Assembly (NCBI RefSeq): GCF_003073045.1
Contig: NC_037595.1
Location: forward strand, 14,482,252 to 14,546,251
DNA from: Pomacea canaliculata
Taxonomy: Eukaryota > Mollusca > Gastropoda > Architaenioglossa > Ampullariidae
Reading direction: 5' to 3'
Length of the DNA: 64,000 bases
The notes beneath the pieces were generated by a model. That model worked only from the letters and a program-made list of their open reading frames with translations. It made no database searches and had not been told where the DNA came from. Position 1 is the stretch's first letter. Every line of letters starts with the position of its first letter. A program made the translations under genes and the position numbers. Below, piece by piece: positions 1-11,514 of this stretch.

Positions 1-149
1 TCAGTCGATCTGTTTGTGTGATTTACATTCCTGTCTACATTAGGCTGCTGACTGTGGCTACTGCATGGTGAGTCCAACGTTGTTTTAACGTCTCACAAGC
101 GGAACAGACGACAGGGTCACCAGGTGCTCTTGGACATTGAACCTTCAAG

Positions 150-3100
150 ATGCAGTGGCTTCTGGCTGCTACACTGGCTCTGGTAGCGGCCATACTTGCA
201 TGGTCAGTGACCAACATTGCTTCCAGATCGGATGAAATGACTCCTCTGACCACGAGAGTGAACACCACTTACGACTACGTCGTAGGTAAGAGACGTGTGC
301 CATTGGTAGCTGGCTACTGTACTGCTACGACTGTAGCTTCTGATGGAAACCCGTTGGTGTTTCTTGTGACTGATGATGAAGCTGCCAGTTGCGTCACTTA
401 AAACGGTCAGTGACGTCAACACGACGGATGCAAACCGAGACTTGGCAGGCCGAGACTGACGAGAAGTCAAGACTATAGTTCAAGACCTCCAGAAGGAGAC
501 GTTTATTGACTCGAGTTCTTGATGATGAAATTTGATAAAAACATTGGCTGTTAGGCTGTAGCAGGTGCCAGCTTTGGTCATTGGAAAATGTATTTTGTGA
601 TAAAGTATTCAGTGACATGTCTGTGACAAACATATGCAATCGTCAGTTATGTAATGTAATTAAATGTAATTGCTAAAGGTGTTTGTGTGTCGAAACTAAT
701 ATCTACTGGTGTTTGTGATGGAAGTAACTTCTAGTGGCACTTGTACTGCCATAATTAACTTCTAGCGACGTTTGTGTTTTAGTGACTGAGATAAGGTGTT
801 TCAGTGGGCGGGGGCACGGCAGGCTGCGTGCTGGCCGCGAGGTTGTCCGAGGACAGTGACGTCACGGTACTGCTGCTGGAGGCGGGGCCAGACGACAGGG
901 GGCTGGCCAGCGTGTACACCCCCGCGCTGGTGGGCACGATGTACCACTCACACCTGGACTGGGACTACTACACGGTGCCTCAGCTGCACTCCCACGCCGG
1001 CTATAAAGATAAGGTCGAGGGTCATAACCTCTCTACTTTCATTTGCAGCCAGACTTACTAGCGTATCAGTCTTCAGGTTATATCCGTCTTGTCTTTTCTT
1101 CAGTGACTTCACCTGAACTTTCTAAGCCAGCAAAACTCAGTTTTTTTCTCTCTTTCACATCCGTGCATGCATGCATGAGTGTGCGTGCGTTTGTGTGTGT
1201 GCACGTGCATCAAAGTTAGGACGCTGAAGACTTCCTGTCCATACCGTGTTAACACGTGTTGTCCGAGGTTTCACGTGCTCGCGGTATTATCTCGTGTGAC
1301 ATCGTCATCTTGCGCGTGCAGGCATGCGTGACGTAATTACCGCACAAAAACTGTTCAAACAGTTTAAGAGGCGAGGTGTCTGATTGTGGTCAGATGAGGA
1401 CGGTAACAACACAGCTCCTCACCTCCCACAATCGATTGCTGTCTGGTAGAAAAGCTTCTGGCCCCGGGGGCGCATGCTGGGAGGAAGTTCCAACCTCAAC
1501 ACCATGATCTACCTGCGCGGCAGTCACCATGACTACGATCGATGGGCGGAGCTGGGTAACGAAGGGTGGAGCTACTCAGACGTCCTGCCGTACTTCCGGA
1601 AGTCGGAGGACAACCAGAACATGGACTACGTACAAGGCGGTCAGTAGAGGGCGCTCACACGCCCACCGTCGGGCTCCTCTGGCCCTGAATTTATGTTGTT
1701 TCTAGAAATGGTCCCAGGCCAGTCTCCTGTCTTCGTCGAGTGTTCTCCCTTAAAACACACATGCGCACACACAAACACATGCACACATTACAATGTTTAT
1801 AGGCATGAAGACAGGGCTATGTATCAATAATTTCACATGTTACTATACCGTCACCATGTTGCTGTTTCCTTGCACCAAACCACTGGCATTGCTACAGGCC
1901 AGGTTCTACTCACCGTTCAACTGTATATTCTCCAGGTTACCACGGACAGGGAGGAGAGGTCAAAGTGGACTCGAGCAACACGCTGCCCCTGACTGACCTT
2001 TGGTTGAAAGCCGGCACACAGATGGGCATGGACATCATTGACCCCAACGCTGTCCATAAAGAAGGCAGTTTTTAATTCGAAAATATCCCAGATAACTATA
2101 AGATATTCCAGATAAATACAACATATCCCAGATAACTACAACATATCTCAGATAGCTACAACATATCCCAGATAACTACAACATATCCCAGATAACTATA
2201 AAATATTCCACATAACCATGAATTCAAGAGTCATACTTCCTTGAGTATATCGTAAGAACGTATTTCAAAGAGCGGTCGACAAACTTGCGAGAGACAGGCG
2301 AAATAGAGGTAGCGCTAAATGGAAAATTATAATTATTATAATTATTATATTTATTATTAACAGGTGTGTTTCAAACTCAGGGTACATTTTACAAGGGCGA
2401 GCGTTGGGGTATGTCACGTGCTTTCATCCATCCCGCTCTGACGCGCCCCAACCTCCATGTCCTCGTCAACGCTCATGCTACGAGGGTGAGGCTGATTAAC
2501 GGTGTATTGCTTCTCCTCTGTGCTCGGATAAAATGTGTTACCTTGTGTTCCGATAAAAAAAAAAAATTATATTTGTGTTTGTATAAAATGTGTCAACTTC
2601 TCCTCAGGTAAGATGTTTTACTTTGTGTTCGAGTAAAATGTGTCTCGTTGTGTTCGGCCAAACTGAAAAGCTCCACCTGTCAGTAATTAAGACTACCTGA
2701 TACAAACATTTGCAGCTGAGTTGGTTAGGTAACTGACTGATGTTCTATGACCTAGGTTGTCAAAACTAGTTTTTGTTTATGGGTAGCCCACCTTGTACAA
2801 GAAACCATACTTGTTGGCAGGTGGTTATCGAGCACCAGCGAGCTGTTGGGGTGGAGTTCGTCCGAAATAGCCGACGGTTCACCGTGCAAGTGTCAAAGGA
2901 GGTAATCGTGTCAGCAGGAAGCATCGGGTCTCCACAGCTGCTGCTGCTGTCGGGAATCGGACCTCGTCAGCATCTCCAAGACTTGCACGTGAGTCTTGTG
3001 ACAGAACCGCATGTGAGTGTTGTGACAGACCTCCGCGTGTTGACGGAAGTCAGTGGCTGAACGAGTGGAAGGTGACAGACCGCGTGCAGGATGAAAGGAA

Positions 3101-4932
3101 TCAGATTGTGTGACTTACATTGTAAGCGTGGTGTGAATAGTACATGCGCGTGACTGGCGTGTAAGTCCCTCACGTGACTGTCAAGTCCTCTGTCACAGAT
3201 CCCGGTGGTGGCGGACTTGCCTGTGGGCGACAATCTTCACGACCACATGGTCTACGATTTCCAGGTGGGCTTGCAGGAGCCGGTGTCAGTCTCCTCAAGG
3301 GAACTACAGTCTCCTTGGACGCGTCTGCAATACCAACTTTTCAGAACAGGTGTCACTCCTGTGTTACGTCACTCCTAGCTTTTGTCTTCTTTACACTCCC
3401 ACATGGTGAATACAGCACGCTTGAGACACGTCACACGTCACACGTCACACGCACAGAGCACACAAGCTTAGTGAACTCCGTCGACACAAGCACGACATTC
3501 ACGGTACATACAGAGGTCCTCCTTTCCATGTCAAGATGCCCTGTGGGAGGATTTTTTCCCTAACGTTTACATTTTGAGGATGTTCTCAGGTCACCTGTCG
3601 TCACCTCTGTCACACGAGGTGAACCTGTTGGTCTGTACAGACCAGGACAGTCGCCGCCTGCAGTGGCCTGATGTGCAGTTGATGCTGCTGGGCCGCAACT
3701 TCGACACTAACAAGCTTCGTGTATACGGCTACTCGCAAGAGGTGTGTTTATGCGCGTGCGTGTGTGTTTGTGTGTGTATGTGTACTTCTTACTGAGCGTT
3801 CTGTATGTGTGTGTGTGTGTGTACGTGAGCTAAACTTCTTACTCAACGTTCTGTTTGTGTGCGCGCGTGCTACAGTCACTGCAGGAGGCAGCTCGGCGTG
3901 ACACCTTCCAGCACGCCATCACCTGTCTGGCCACCCTGTTACGACCGGTCAGTCGCGGCACTCTCAGACTGGCCACGTCTGATCCCTTCACCTACCCACT
4001 CATCGACCCGCAGTACCTGCAGTACCCGGAAGACGTGGACGTTCTTGTTCGAGGTGACGTGTCCACACGATGTGACGTCTAGTCGATGACTCACCATTAT
4101 TAAATCTCGTACATACGCACACACATCAAACGCGCAGTTATTCACGTACATGTACGCACACAGCACGTGCACGACATACACATGGAAAGAAAAATCTCAG
4201 CAATGGAATCCAGAATTGTATTTTCACAACCTTGAGAGTGTGTGACCGTCACCGGCAGGTATCCGGGAGTGTCAGCGCTTGATGCGGACCCCCGCCATGC
4301 AGGGTGTAGGAGCCAAGCCGTCCGACAGTCCTTCTCGTTTCTGCAGTCACCATGGATACGACTCTGACGAGTACTGGCGCTGCATGGTCAGACGAAACGC
4401 GCAGACCGTCTACCACCCGGTGGGCACCTGCAGCATGGGGCCACCCGGCCATCCCAAGGCCGTCGTGGATCCGCAGCTAAGGTAAGTAACTGTCAACTGG
4501 TATTTACAGGGTAAAGGTAGAGGAAAGGTTGGTATGCATCATCGTTGCCTGGAAAAGTACTTTAAGCTAGTGTACCCTGACGTTGCAGGATACAGGATGT
4601 GAAGACTGTCGATAAAGGGTACATAGAGTGGAGGGATTTATTTACCCTGTCGTTGCCAGATGTGGAGGAGGTAATGTCTGCTGTCATTGGAGGCTTCATA
4701 GCATGAAGGTCTTACTGTACTCGGTAATTTCAGGATACATGGTGGGAGTGATGTACCCTGTCTTTGCAGGGTACAAGGCGTAAAGGGTCTTCGGGTGGCC
4801 GACGCCTCAGTGATGCCGGTCATCGTGTCTAGCAACACCAACGCTGCGGTCATCATGATCGGCGAGCACGCGGCCGACCTCATCCGCTCCCACAGGCGAC
4901 AGACGACCGTCACCTCGCCCACTGACGACTGA
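150..4932 (+). CDS. GMC-family FAD oxidoreductase (choline/glucose dehydrogenase-like), 11 exons, complete
   Basis: Exons: 150-285, 805-1013, 1450-1639, 1936-2067, 2364-2485, 2821-2988, 3199-3349, 3590-3741, 3876-4053, 4259-4481, 4770-4932. Phases agree throughout and give 607 aa, usual for the family. Residues 1-24 are hydrophobic, a signal peptide or anchor, so a secretory-pathway location is likely. The FAD-binding Rossmann loop GGGTAG is at 47-52, the first GMC signature (GGSSNLN) near 126-132, and the second ([18 protein letters not shown]) at 294-311. The conserved active-site histidine is H532 in [10 protein letters not shown], and the partner position is N578 in SSNTNAA. The family uses FAD to oxidise alcohols, choline or sugars; the substrate cannot be read from sequence. 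The exon 4 donor (GTTTTT) is weak and is the least certain junction; the others are good GT-AG sites. Codon 1 is the first ATG of the frame and directly precedes the hydrophobic stretch. Confidence 0.93.
2081..2220. repeat. 20-bp minisatellite, seven units, in intron 4 of the GMC gene
   Basis: Seven consecutive 20-base units related to acatatcccagataactaca, with one to five changes each. The array starts 13 bases after the weak exon 4 donor. Confidence 0.9.
2510..2662. repeat. Degenerate tandem repeat in intron 5 of the GMC gene
   Basis: About five imperfect units built on tgtgttcggataaaatgtgt, spaced roughly 25-50 bases and interrupted by an A-run. It begins about 25 bases after the exon 5 donor. 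Confidence 0.55.
2989..3046 (+). repeat. Tandem copies of the exon 6 splice donor (24-bp period)
   Basis: The functional donor GTGAGT at 2989 is followed at 3013 by a second GTGAGT in a 24-base unit that shares the ttgtgacaga core. A third, shorter unit starts at 3037. Only the first donor continues the open reading frame of exon 6. Confidence 0.7.
3784..3875 (+). repeat. 50-bp tandem duplication abutting the exon 9 acceptor
   Basis: The block acttcttactgagcgttctg at 3784 is repeated at 3834 with three changes. Both copies are followed by a GT-rich run, and the second runs into the exon 9 acceptor (cag at 3873-3875). This makes up most of intron 8. Confidence 0.7.
4571..4775 (+). repeat. Degenerate copies of the exon 11 acceptor region in intron 10
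   Basis: The acceptor segment taccctgtctttgcag before exon 11 has a near copy at 4573-4588 and a weaker one at 4643-4660. The first copy is followed by 82 open bases (4589-4670) that end at a GTAATG donor. Including that stretch as an exon would throw exon 11 out of frame, so it is most likely a duplicated junction and not a normal exon. Confidence 0.6.
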
Positions 4933-5972
4933 CACAGAGCTGGTGCCAGACTTGGCCATGGAAAACTTCTTTATGGACAGCGAGACAACGTGTGCTCTCC
5001 GTTCTTTCACAGCAGCTTAGAGCAAGAATCGCCAAGGATGAAGGGAGCTCGAGAGGGGAGGGCACAAAACAAAAACAGGAAAATTAAGTCACGCTACTTG
5101 CGATTTCAACCCCAAAGAAAAAGATTAATGTGCAGCAATTACTCTTTTTATTAAAAAATTGTGCATTGTTTTATTATTTTAACTGTTTGATGCGTTGAAT
5201 TTTCTTTCGTGCTCCTTGTCACAATACTCCCAGCATTCAAACAACACAGACTGTCCTGAGAAGCGACGCGAAACAGAAGACATTTACTGGGGAAGGGAAG
5301 GAAGTCCTGCAGGAAAAAAAGGAAGGGAAGTAAATCTTGTTGTAATGAAGCGGTGCTATAACTCTAAGATTCTGCGGTTTTTTTGAAAAGCTTTATGGAA
5401 AAGAAAAGAAAAATATTGCAGTTATGGTGTAGTATTGCAGCTTTCTTCAAGGCAAAAAGTCTTGCGGTCGTATGGAGTTTTTCTGCTGTCGGAGAGATTC
5501 TTTTACAACGTATCAGAGTTAAGCCAATACTTTTCATTTCTTTGTTTGTTGTTGTTTTTTTACCATTGACTATTTTATTATTTCAAATATTAACAATATA
5601 AATGTAGTATCAAACACTAACATAATGTAGTATCACAAAGTACCACTGACCGTACACAGCAAGAACAGATGTAATACATTACATTATTTTGTTTTCGTTT
5701 GTTATTCAGCTAAAACAAGAATTTCGTCTGTCACAGTCATTTTTAAGAAGACCATCAAGCATCAGGTGCAGGCTCTCAGTCAAACACTCCCTCTTCTCTC
5801 AATTTGATGCCTTGTGCATATACACAACGCTCTACATCTCTAAATTCTATTAATGTTCGATTTTATTTTATAGTATTATGCTGTACAACAGTTAGTGTTG
5901 ACGTTGTCACGTGGTCACTGGGTGCTGTTGACAGTCACTTCATATACACTTCGCACTGTGTGGCGTTGACAG
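4933..5972. other. Intergenic region between GMC gene and array gene A (tail to tail)
   Basis: No gene recognised. It should hold the 3' UTR of the GMC gene (an ATTAAA lies at 5150-5155) and, from the other strand, that of gene A. Confidence 0.6.
5862..5867 (-). terminator. Possible polyadenylation signal of array gene A
   Basis: AATAAA on the minus strand about 105 bases beyond the gene A stop codon. Cleavage context was not tested. Confidence 0.35.
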
Positions 5973-8900
5973 TTATTTCATGCACATATCGCCGAGGTTG
6001 GCGGATTGGCGAAACTTGACAAAAATTGCCATGACATCAGCTTCTACCAGACCTGTGACATGAATATCTCAGGTTACTGCCAGCACAGCGAGACAAACAA
6101 ACAAAATGTTTTTGTCAGATGTCGAGCGATAGGAAATTTCGTTATAGGACAAAATATGCGCTCGTAATACATGAACTGTGACACAAACTACTTGCTAATT
6201 TGTAAAAGCACACTTTTGCATAATTAAATTATCAAGCATGCAAGCTGGAGCCTTTCCTTGTTGTAACATTTTTGATTTGTAGGTAGCGACACTCGATCAA
6301 AGTCTTCAAACACACAAGCACACAAACACTGCTTTCTTAAATGTCCTAAGAAAATCGTGTATGTTGTTAAATGGTCTGTTGATCTCACAGGCATGCAGGC
6401 AAGTAATTTTATTTCGCATGTCATACTCTGAGGCCAGTGCCTCCTTTGGATCACTTCACAGCGGCACAGTCGTTAGAAGTCTGTTTATTTGGTGTTACAT
6501 GTTACATGGTGTTACAAATGTTATACTCAAAAGACTCCTGTGACTTACCACTATCTAGGATCACGTGTGTCTGGGGGCTGTACAGGAAAGCTGGGAAGTA
6601 GTTCTTGATAGCCCACGAACAGACATCTGTCATCTGATCAATGACCACGAACCATCCGGAGTCTCCAGGGCATTCGTTATAGACGTGGTTGATGTAGAAG
6701 CGTCTATGATATGCGGATGGTGAATCTCTGACAGTAAATCCCAAACACAAAAATTTTAACTAATTTCATCCAAAAGGTTCAGTTTACTGTACATTTTCCC
6801 TGATCCGTCTTATAGTGTTAGGTTAAGCAGAGATTAATAATCGGTCAGTTTAAGAAGACGACTATCTACACAGGGTTATGGACCAATGAGTAGGGGCGAT
6901 GTAGAAACAGCAGTAGTAACTATTAGTGAAGGAATAATGATGGTACATTGAGTACAGGAAAAGTGACACCGTATGAAAAGAACAGGACTAACAAATATCA
7001 TAGCTGGTAGTGTAATAAAGCTTATTATCGCAGTCAAGTTTTCAGTGTTTTGCATCGTCGATATTCTAAATAGTAATAGATAAGATCTGTGATAAAAAAT
7101 CATCCACCCTTCAATGCTGAAAGAGTTGACGGTGGCTGCTGTTGTGAGATCGTCCCACGAAGACTCAACTACCCGATCCAGCGAGAACCACGACATGTAG
7201 GTACTGCCGGTTCCTCTGAACGTCACGTGCGCCTTTTCAACACCGTGATCGTACACCACCAGTCGCACCTGCAATCGCAAATAAACATTTCTGGGGCTAG
7301 AGAAACGTGCTAGTGCATTCACCACGCCCCTCACCTGCAGCTTACATGTTAACAAATAGAATATTTGTAGTTGACCAGACAGTCTCTCACATAACACATC
7401 TAGACCGATGCTCATATTGTTACATGTATTTTGAAAATGACACCTGGTCTATGGCTGCTGACGGCCAGGTGTCCAGCAGACGACTGCGGTAGTGTCTGTC
7501 ACAGGGCAGGGAGCTGTTTACTGAGGTGCAGCCACACGGTAAAGCCAGTCTGGTCACAGGGTCGTCGTCATGACGTCCAACGGCTGTCCAGGTGTCGTAG
7601 ACAGGTTTGCCGATGCCTCGCGTGGCCCGGAATGCTAATACCCAGTCCCCGTACCAGATGAAATCTGAGGCAGAAGCCAAAGGTCAGGGGTAAAACATTG
7701 TAAAGGTCTGATTGTGGGTCCTGCACTAATATGCACTCATACAGAATTCGCCCACACACCTAATTACAACACACTCACTCAGAAGGAATTAAAGAATACA
7801 ATTAAACAACACATATAGGTATATCTACAAAAATATTATACATTTAGGGTAAGATGAAATCATACAACTTATTACCGTTCTCACAATAATCCAATGTTCA
7901 CAATGGTTATACAATAACCCACAGTTCACTGTTCACCATTTAAAGTTCTCAAGATGAGCAGTAACATTTGATTGACCCATTTTATGAAAAATAATAAGAA
8001 CTAATGAACTAAACCAGATGAAACCCTAGTAAAATTTAGACTTTTAGAAAAGAACTTGACGGACAGATGAAACTGAAATGCGCTGTTGTGGCTTTGAGAC
8101 ATTTAATTATTTGTACAGACGCATTGTAATGAGCTTTACATAAGCTAGTCGTATTCAGTCAAAACATTTCAATCGGAATACGTCGAAGAAAAGCCTGTTA
8201 ACACCTACAACTTTTCCAAGATTTGAAGGTAGATCGTGTTTTTTAAGGTTTTATAATAACATTTATCGCCTTCTTGATGGAGCGAGCTAGACAGAAGATG
8301 TGTGTGCGTATTGACCAGGATTATAATAACCTTTCTGAACAAGCAGTATCAAATGTGAAACCAAGTGCTCAGCGAAAATCACTGGAAATACAGCATAAAG
8401 TATCACAAAAACATGTTCTAGCGGTACTGTGTGACGAAGAGGGACAAGAAATATTATACAAAATTTTTTTCTCCTCGTTACACCTGGAATTGTCAAAAAG
8501 CAGAGTGACGAAGTGACGGCAGAGAGCGAAGATATAGAGGGACTGCACTCCTTCTTTGTCCGTACTTGTGAAGAAAAGTTATGTCCCTTCGAAACGTGAT
8601 ACTACCAGAGTGCAGCCTCTCTATGTCTACCCTTTCTGGTGACGGTATATCTTAACATAGTGTCGTCTGCATGAACTGACCGAAAAAAAACAACCCAAAG
8701 TAATCCTTCATATTATATACTCTCATTGAGGAATTATCTATTGTTTAAAATTAAACTAAACCATTCATAGAGAAAAAATGTTGCACTCGTGTTGACCCTT
8801 TAAATTCATCTTTTTTGCTATACTGTAAATATTACTATCGTATATTTAATTTTAATAAGGATTGTACAAATTATTTGCTGAACTAGTTACGCGAGATTGA

Positions 8901-10236
8901 TTTTTTCAATGGTAACTATAACAGATCAGTTAACGAGAAACATCGATGTTGTAATGTCAGTCAATTGTTTCAAGTTCTCCATGTATATCCGCTATATTCA
9001 CATACAAATACACAAGAAAATTTTTTGGATCGTAGTTGTTCCCCTTTTTTTTTAATTTTTTTTTTCGAACATTTAAAATTTCGTCATTGAATACAGAAAT
9101 ACAAAGAGCTTTACCCGATAACTGAAAGTTGGACCTGGGTTGTCAATAAAAAAGTGAAGACAATTCCCTCCGCCCTTTTATTCTTGTTAAACTCTGTGTT
9201 GCTTAAAATTCACTTGAGTTTTGGCTACAGAACTGATCAATGAAGTGCCATGACTTATGAGCTAGGCGTTAGGAACTTTTCTCTAAAAAAGACAAAGTGG
9301 GAGAGTCAGTATAGGCTCTTTGTTTAATTTAAATTAGGATACTGGTGTTCTGTGAAAGACGACATGTAATGATACCACGAGAGCACGAGATATTGAGTAA
9401 TTAAACCAAAGCTGAGTTTAATTAGCATTCTGCAATGGTCGAACGAGTGTAGGTTACTGCGAGTAGGAGTTGGGTCTTGGTGCACAACACACATACCCGA
9501 CAACGCCGTCGACTTCAGGGTCGTTAGGTCACTTCGGTCTCTTGACAGCTTCTCCGTGTCTGTAAATTAATTACCCAGCAGTCAGTTTGGTTTGAAAACT
9601 ACATCTGACCGATAATTTGGTCTATCAACACAATATTATCTTCTAGTAAGATCATAAATACCAAATTTAAAGCATTCAGTAACAAGCTTGAGGGTCCTTA
9701 TATAGTAGTATGGAACATAGCACGCATACACACGCATACACACGCACACAGTGTGTAGCAAGACCGTTGAGCGAGACTCCACGTTGAAGCGAGGTGTGCG
9801 CATGCGTAGCTACCATTTCCTCCACACGAAAATGTCTGCTAATCAATCGAGACTCGATTTTGTCATAGCTAGCACTACCGAGTGGCGTTGGGGTAAAACG
9901 ATTCAGAATCCAGGAAAGTGTTGTGTTTTGTTCTTGAGGAAAGATTGGGCGATCAACAACGTCTACCCTGCTACACTTACATTACTGAACTTTTCCGCAG
10001 TCGCCACATCCACTTTTTCACTCACTCACACTTACAGAGACTTGGCATGATCAAAGGCAAGATCCGTATTTACTTGCTGCCAGGGCGGCTTCGGCCGCCT
10101 GTAGTCTGCTGTTGAGCTGCTCGATGGCAGTTATCACTCTCTGCAGTGTCTCGTCGTGGGTGTTGTCGACAAGAAATGCTTCAGCCGCCATCAGCATCAA
10201 CAGCGATGTGGTCACGTGTTTGGCCATGTACGTCAT
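5973..10236 (-). CDS. Array gene A: secreted coiled-coil protein with conserved unnamed C-terminal domain, 6 exons
   Basis: Exons in transcript order: 10236-10074, 9559-9497, 7664-7444, 7268-7108, 6727-6549, 6052-5973. Phases agree and give 288 aa. An in-frame stop directly precedes the chosen ATG. Residues 1-20 form a signal peptide (cleavage likely after AEA). Residues 28-75 have leucine heptads (EQLNSRLQAAEAAL), a probable oligomerising coiled coil. From about residue 76 comes a compact domain: DFIWYGDWVLAFRAT, VYDTW, a CGC...C cysteine cluster, HYRSRLLDTW, VTFRGTGST, WFSLDRVVESSWDDL, RRFYINH, GWFVV and DVMAIFVKF. I have seen this order in uncharacterised mollusc and other invertebrate proteins but know no function. 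It is presumably extracellular and disulphide-bonded. NSS near the cysteine cluster could be glycosylated. The large intron 2 (7665-9496) shows only AT-rich DNA and a palindrome near 8.5 kb. Confidence 0.88.
8530..8632. repeat. Imperfect inverted repeat (hairpin or MITE-like) in intron 2 of gene A
   Basis: The arm gatatagagggactgcactc near 8531-8551 pairs with gagtgcagcctctctatgtc near 8610-8630, about 17 of 21 positions matching. The arms enclose a loop of roughly 60 bases. No clear target-site duplication was found. Confidence 0.5.
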
Positions 10237-11514
10237 CTACAAATCACGTGACATTACATCAGCTACATTTTGTGTACTTAGTAACGAAGCAGTTATGAAA
10301 CTTGTAGTGTCTGCACTGCTTTGTTTCCCATTGTCATGGGAGGGATCCGGGGTCGCAACGGTTAGCGTCTGCCACTAATACAGCGAGGACTGACGGTTCG
10401 GATACTGTCTCAGGCACGCTCTTTTATTGTTTTATTTTTCTCTGACGAGGCATCTGTTTACAGGGCTGGCTGCCATGCCGTGATATGACCTTAGTTGCTG
10501 GCTCGGTGTAAAACACCAATTCTCTCCCCCACCCATTGTAATGAATTTTGTCGTAATTATTCAACTTAAGCTGTGTGTACTGCTTTCTTTCCCACTGTAA
10601 TACATACTGTCGTAATTTCAAAAAATCTACTTACCATTCGATCGAGAGAGAGAGTTCTTCTGGAAATATATGGACGATTGCAAGTTTTTCTGAAAGATTT
10701 CTGAAGTCAATGACTCAATTCTTTAGCAACGAAGCAGTTATGAAGCTTGTACCTTATCAGATATGAACATCAACTGACAGGTTCACATAGGTCGCAAATA
10801 CATGGAAGGTCGTCTTTGCTGGCTCTATCAGTGATTAAAGGTATAGCAGCTGCGTTGTTTACTTCTGCGCCCTTACTTTTATCTAGTTCGTAGTTTGCTT
10901 ATCTATTTATTATTGTTTTGTCTCCAGAAAGTCATACCACGTGGTTGAATGTCCTCTTCTCATTTTTTAATTTTATTTGCGTTGCAAAATTTAATAACAT
11001 TTAATAATAATGATTTAATAATAGTTCCTCATTATATCAATATGATCCCATAACACTTTAGCTTGAGTTTTAATCCTATAATAATAATAATCTTCTTCTT
11101 TTTCATCGTCATTAATTAGAAGAAAGGAAGGATCACAATTAAGGTACCGCTGACAGGGTATCGCAAAAGAAATACTGATTTGTTGTTGTTGTTTGTTTGT
11201 TTGTTTGTTTGTTTGTTTTCTTAAGTTACTAGGCTAAAACAGAGAAATTTCATCGACTTTCCCCGTTGAGGTTAAGAACAGTCTAACAACACGCTCTCAG
11301 ACAGTCAAACTCTCTCTTCTAATTTCTATTTATAGCTTGTGCCTATTATGTCCGCCGTGCACAACACTGTAAATCTCTCAGTTCTTGAAATGTTTTAATT
11401 TTCAACCTTGGATTCAGTTTTTTCTAATTTAAAACAATTTCTTGGTGGAGGTGTCACGTTTGCAACAAGTTAGCACTTTATTACTCTGCACACTTCAAAC
11501 TGTGGCGTTGACAG
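10237..11514. other. Intergenic region between array genes A and B
   Basis: It should hold the promoter of A, since A and B are both on the minus strand. It contains the SINE at 10346-10532, local duplications around it and a (GTTT)n tract near 11183-11218. No gene is seen. Confidence 0.6.
10346..10532 (+). mobile_element. tRNA-derived SINE, near full length, just upstream of gene A
   Basis: A tRNA-like head carries an A-box-like segment (gtcgcaacggttagcgtctg) and a B box (GGTTCGGATAC) at about 10395-10405. The tail contains tgatatgaccttagttgctg followed by gtgtaaaacaccaat, the style of 3' end known from widespread animal tRNA SINEs. The flanks share duplicated segments (for example tactgctt...ttcccactgta), so the exact target-site duplication is unclear. 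Confidence 0.65.

Noticed and set aside
2081-2220. Regular 20-bp repeat as a CRISPR-like array
   Set aside because: The units are directly adjacent with no spacers, and the locus is an intron of a eukaryotic gene.
5973-6080. Block repeated at 5.97, 11.52 and 16.70 kb, first taken for a mobile repeat
   Set aside because: Read on the minus strand it is the last coding exon (DVMA..FVKF) of the three paralogous genes.
8274-8516. 80-codon plus-strand frame in intron 2 of gene A
   Set aside because: No family resemblance, AT-rich, and within an intron of a well-supported minus-strand gene.
10349-10420. Possible tRNA gene
   Set aside because: The A and B boxes are present but no cloverleaf forms, and the sequence continues into a SINE body and tail.
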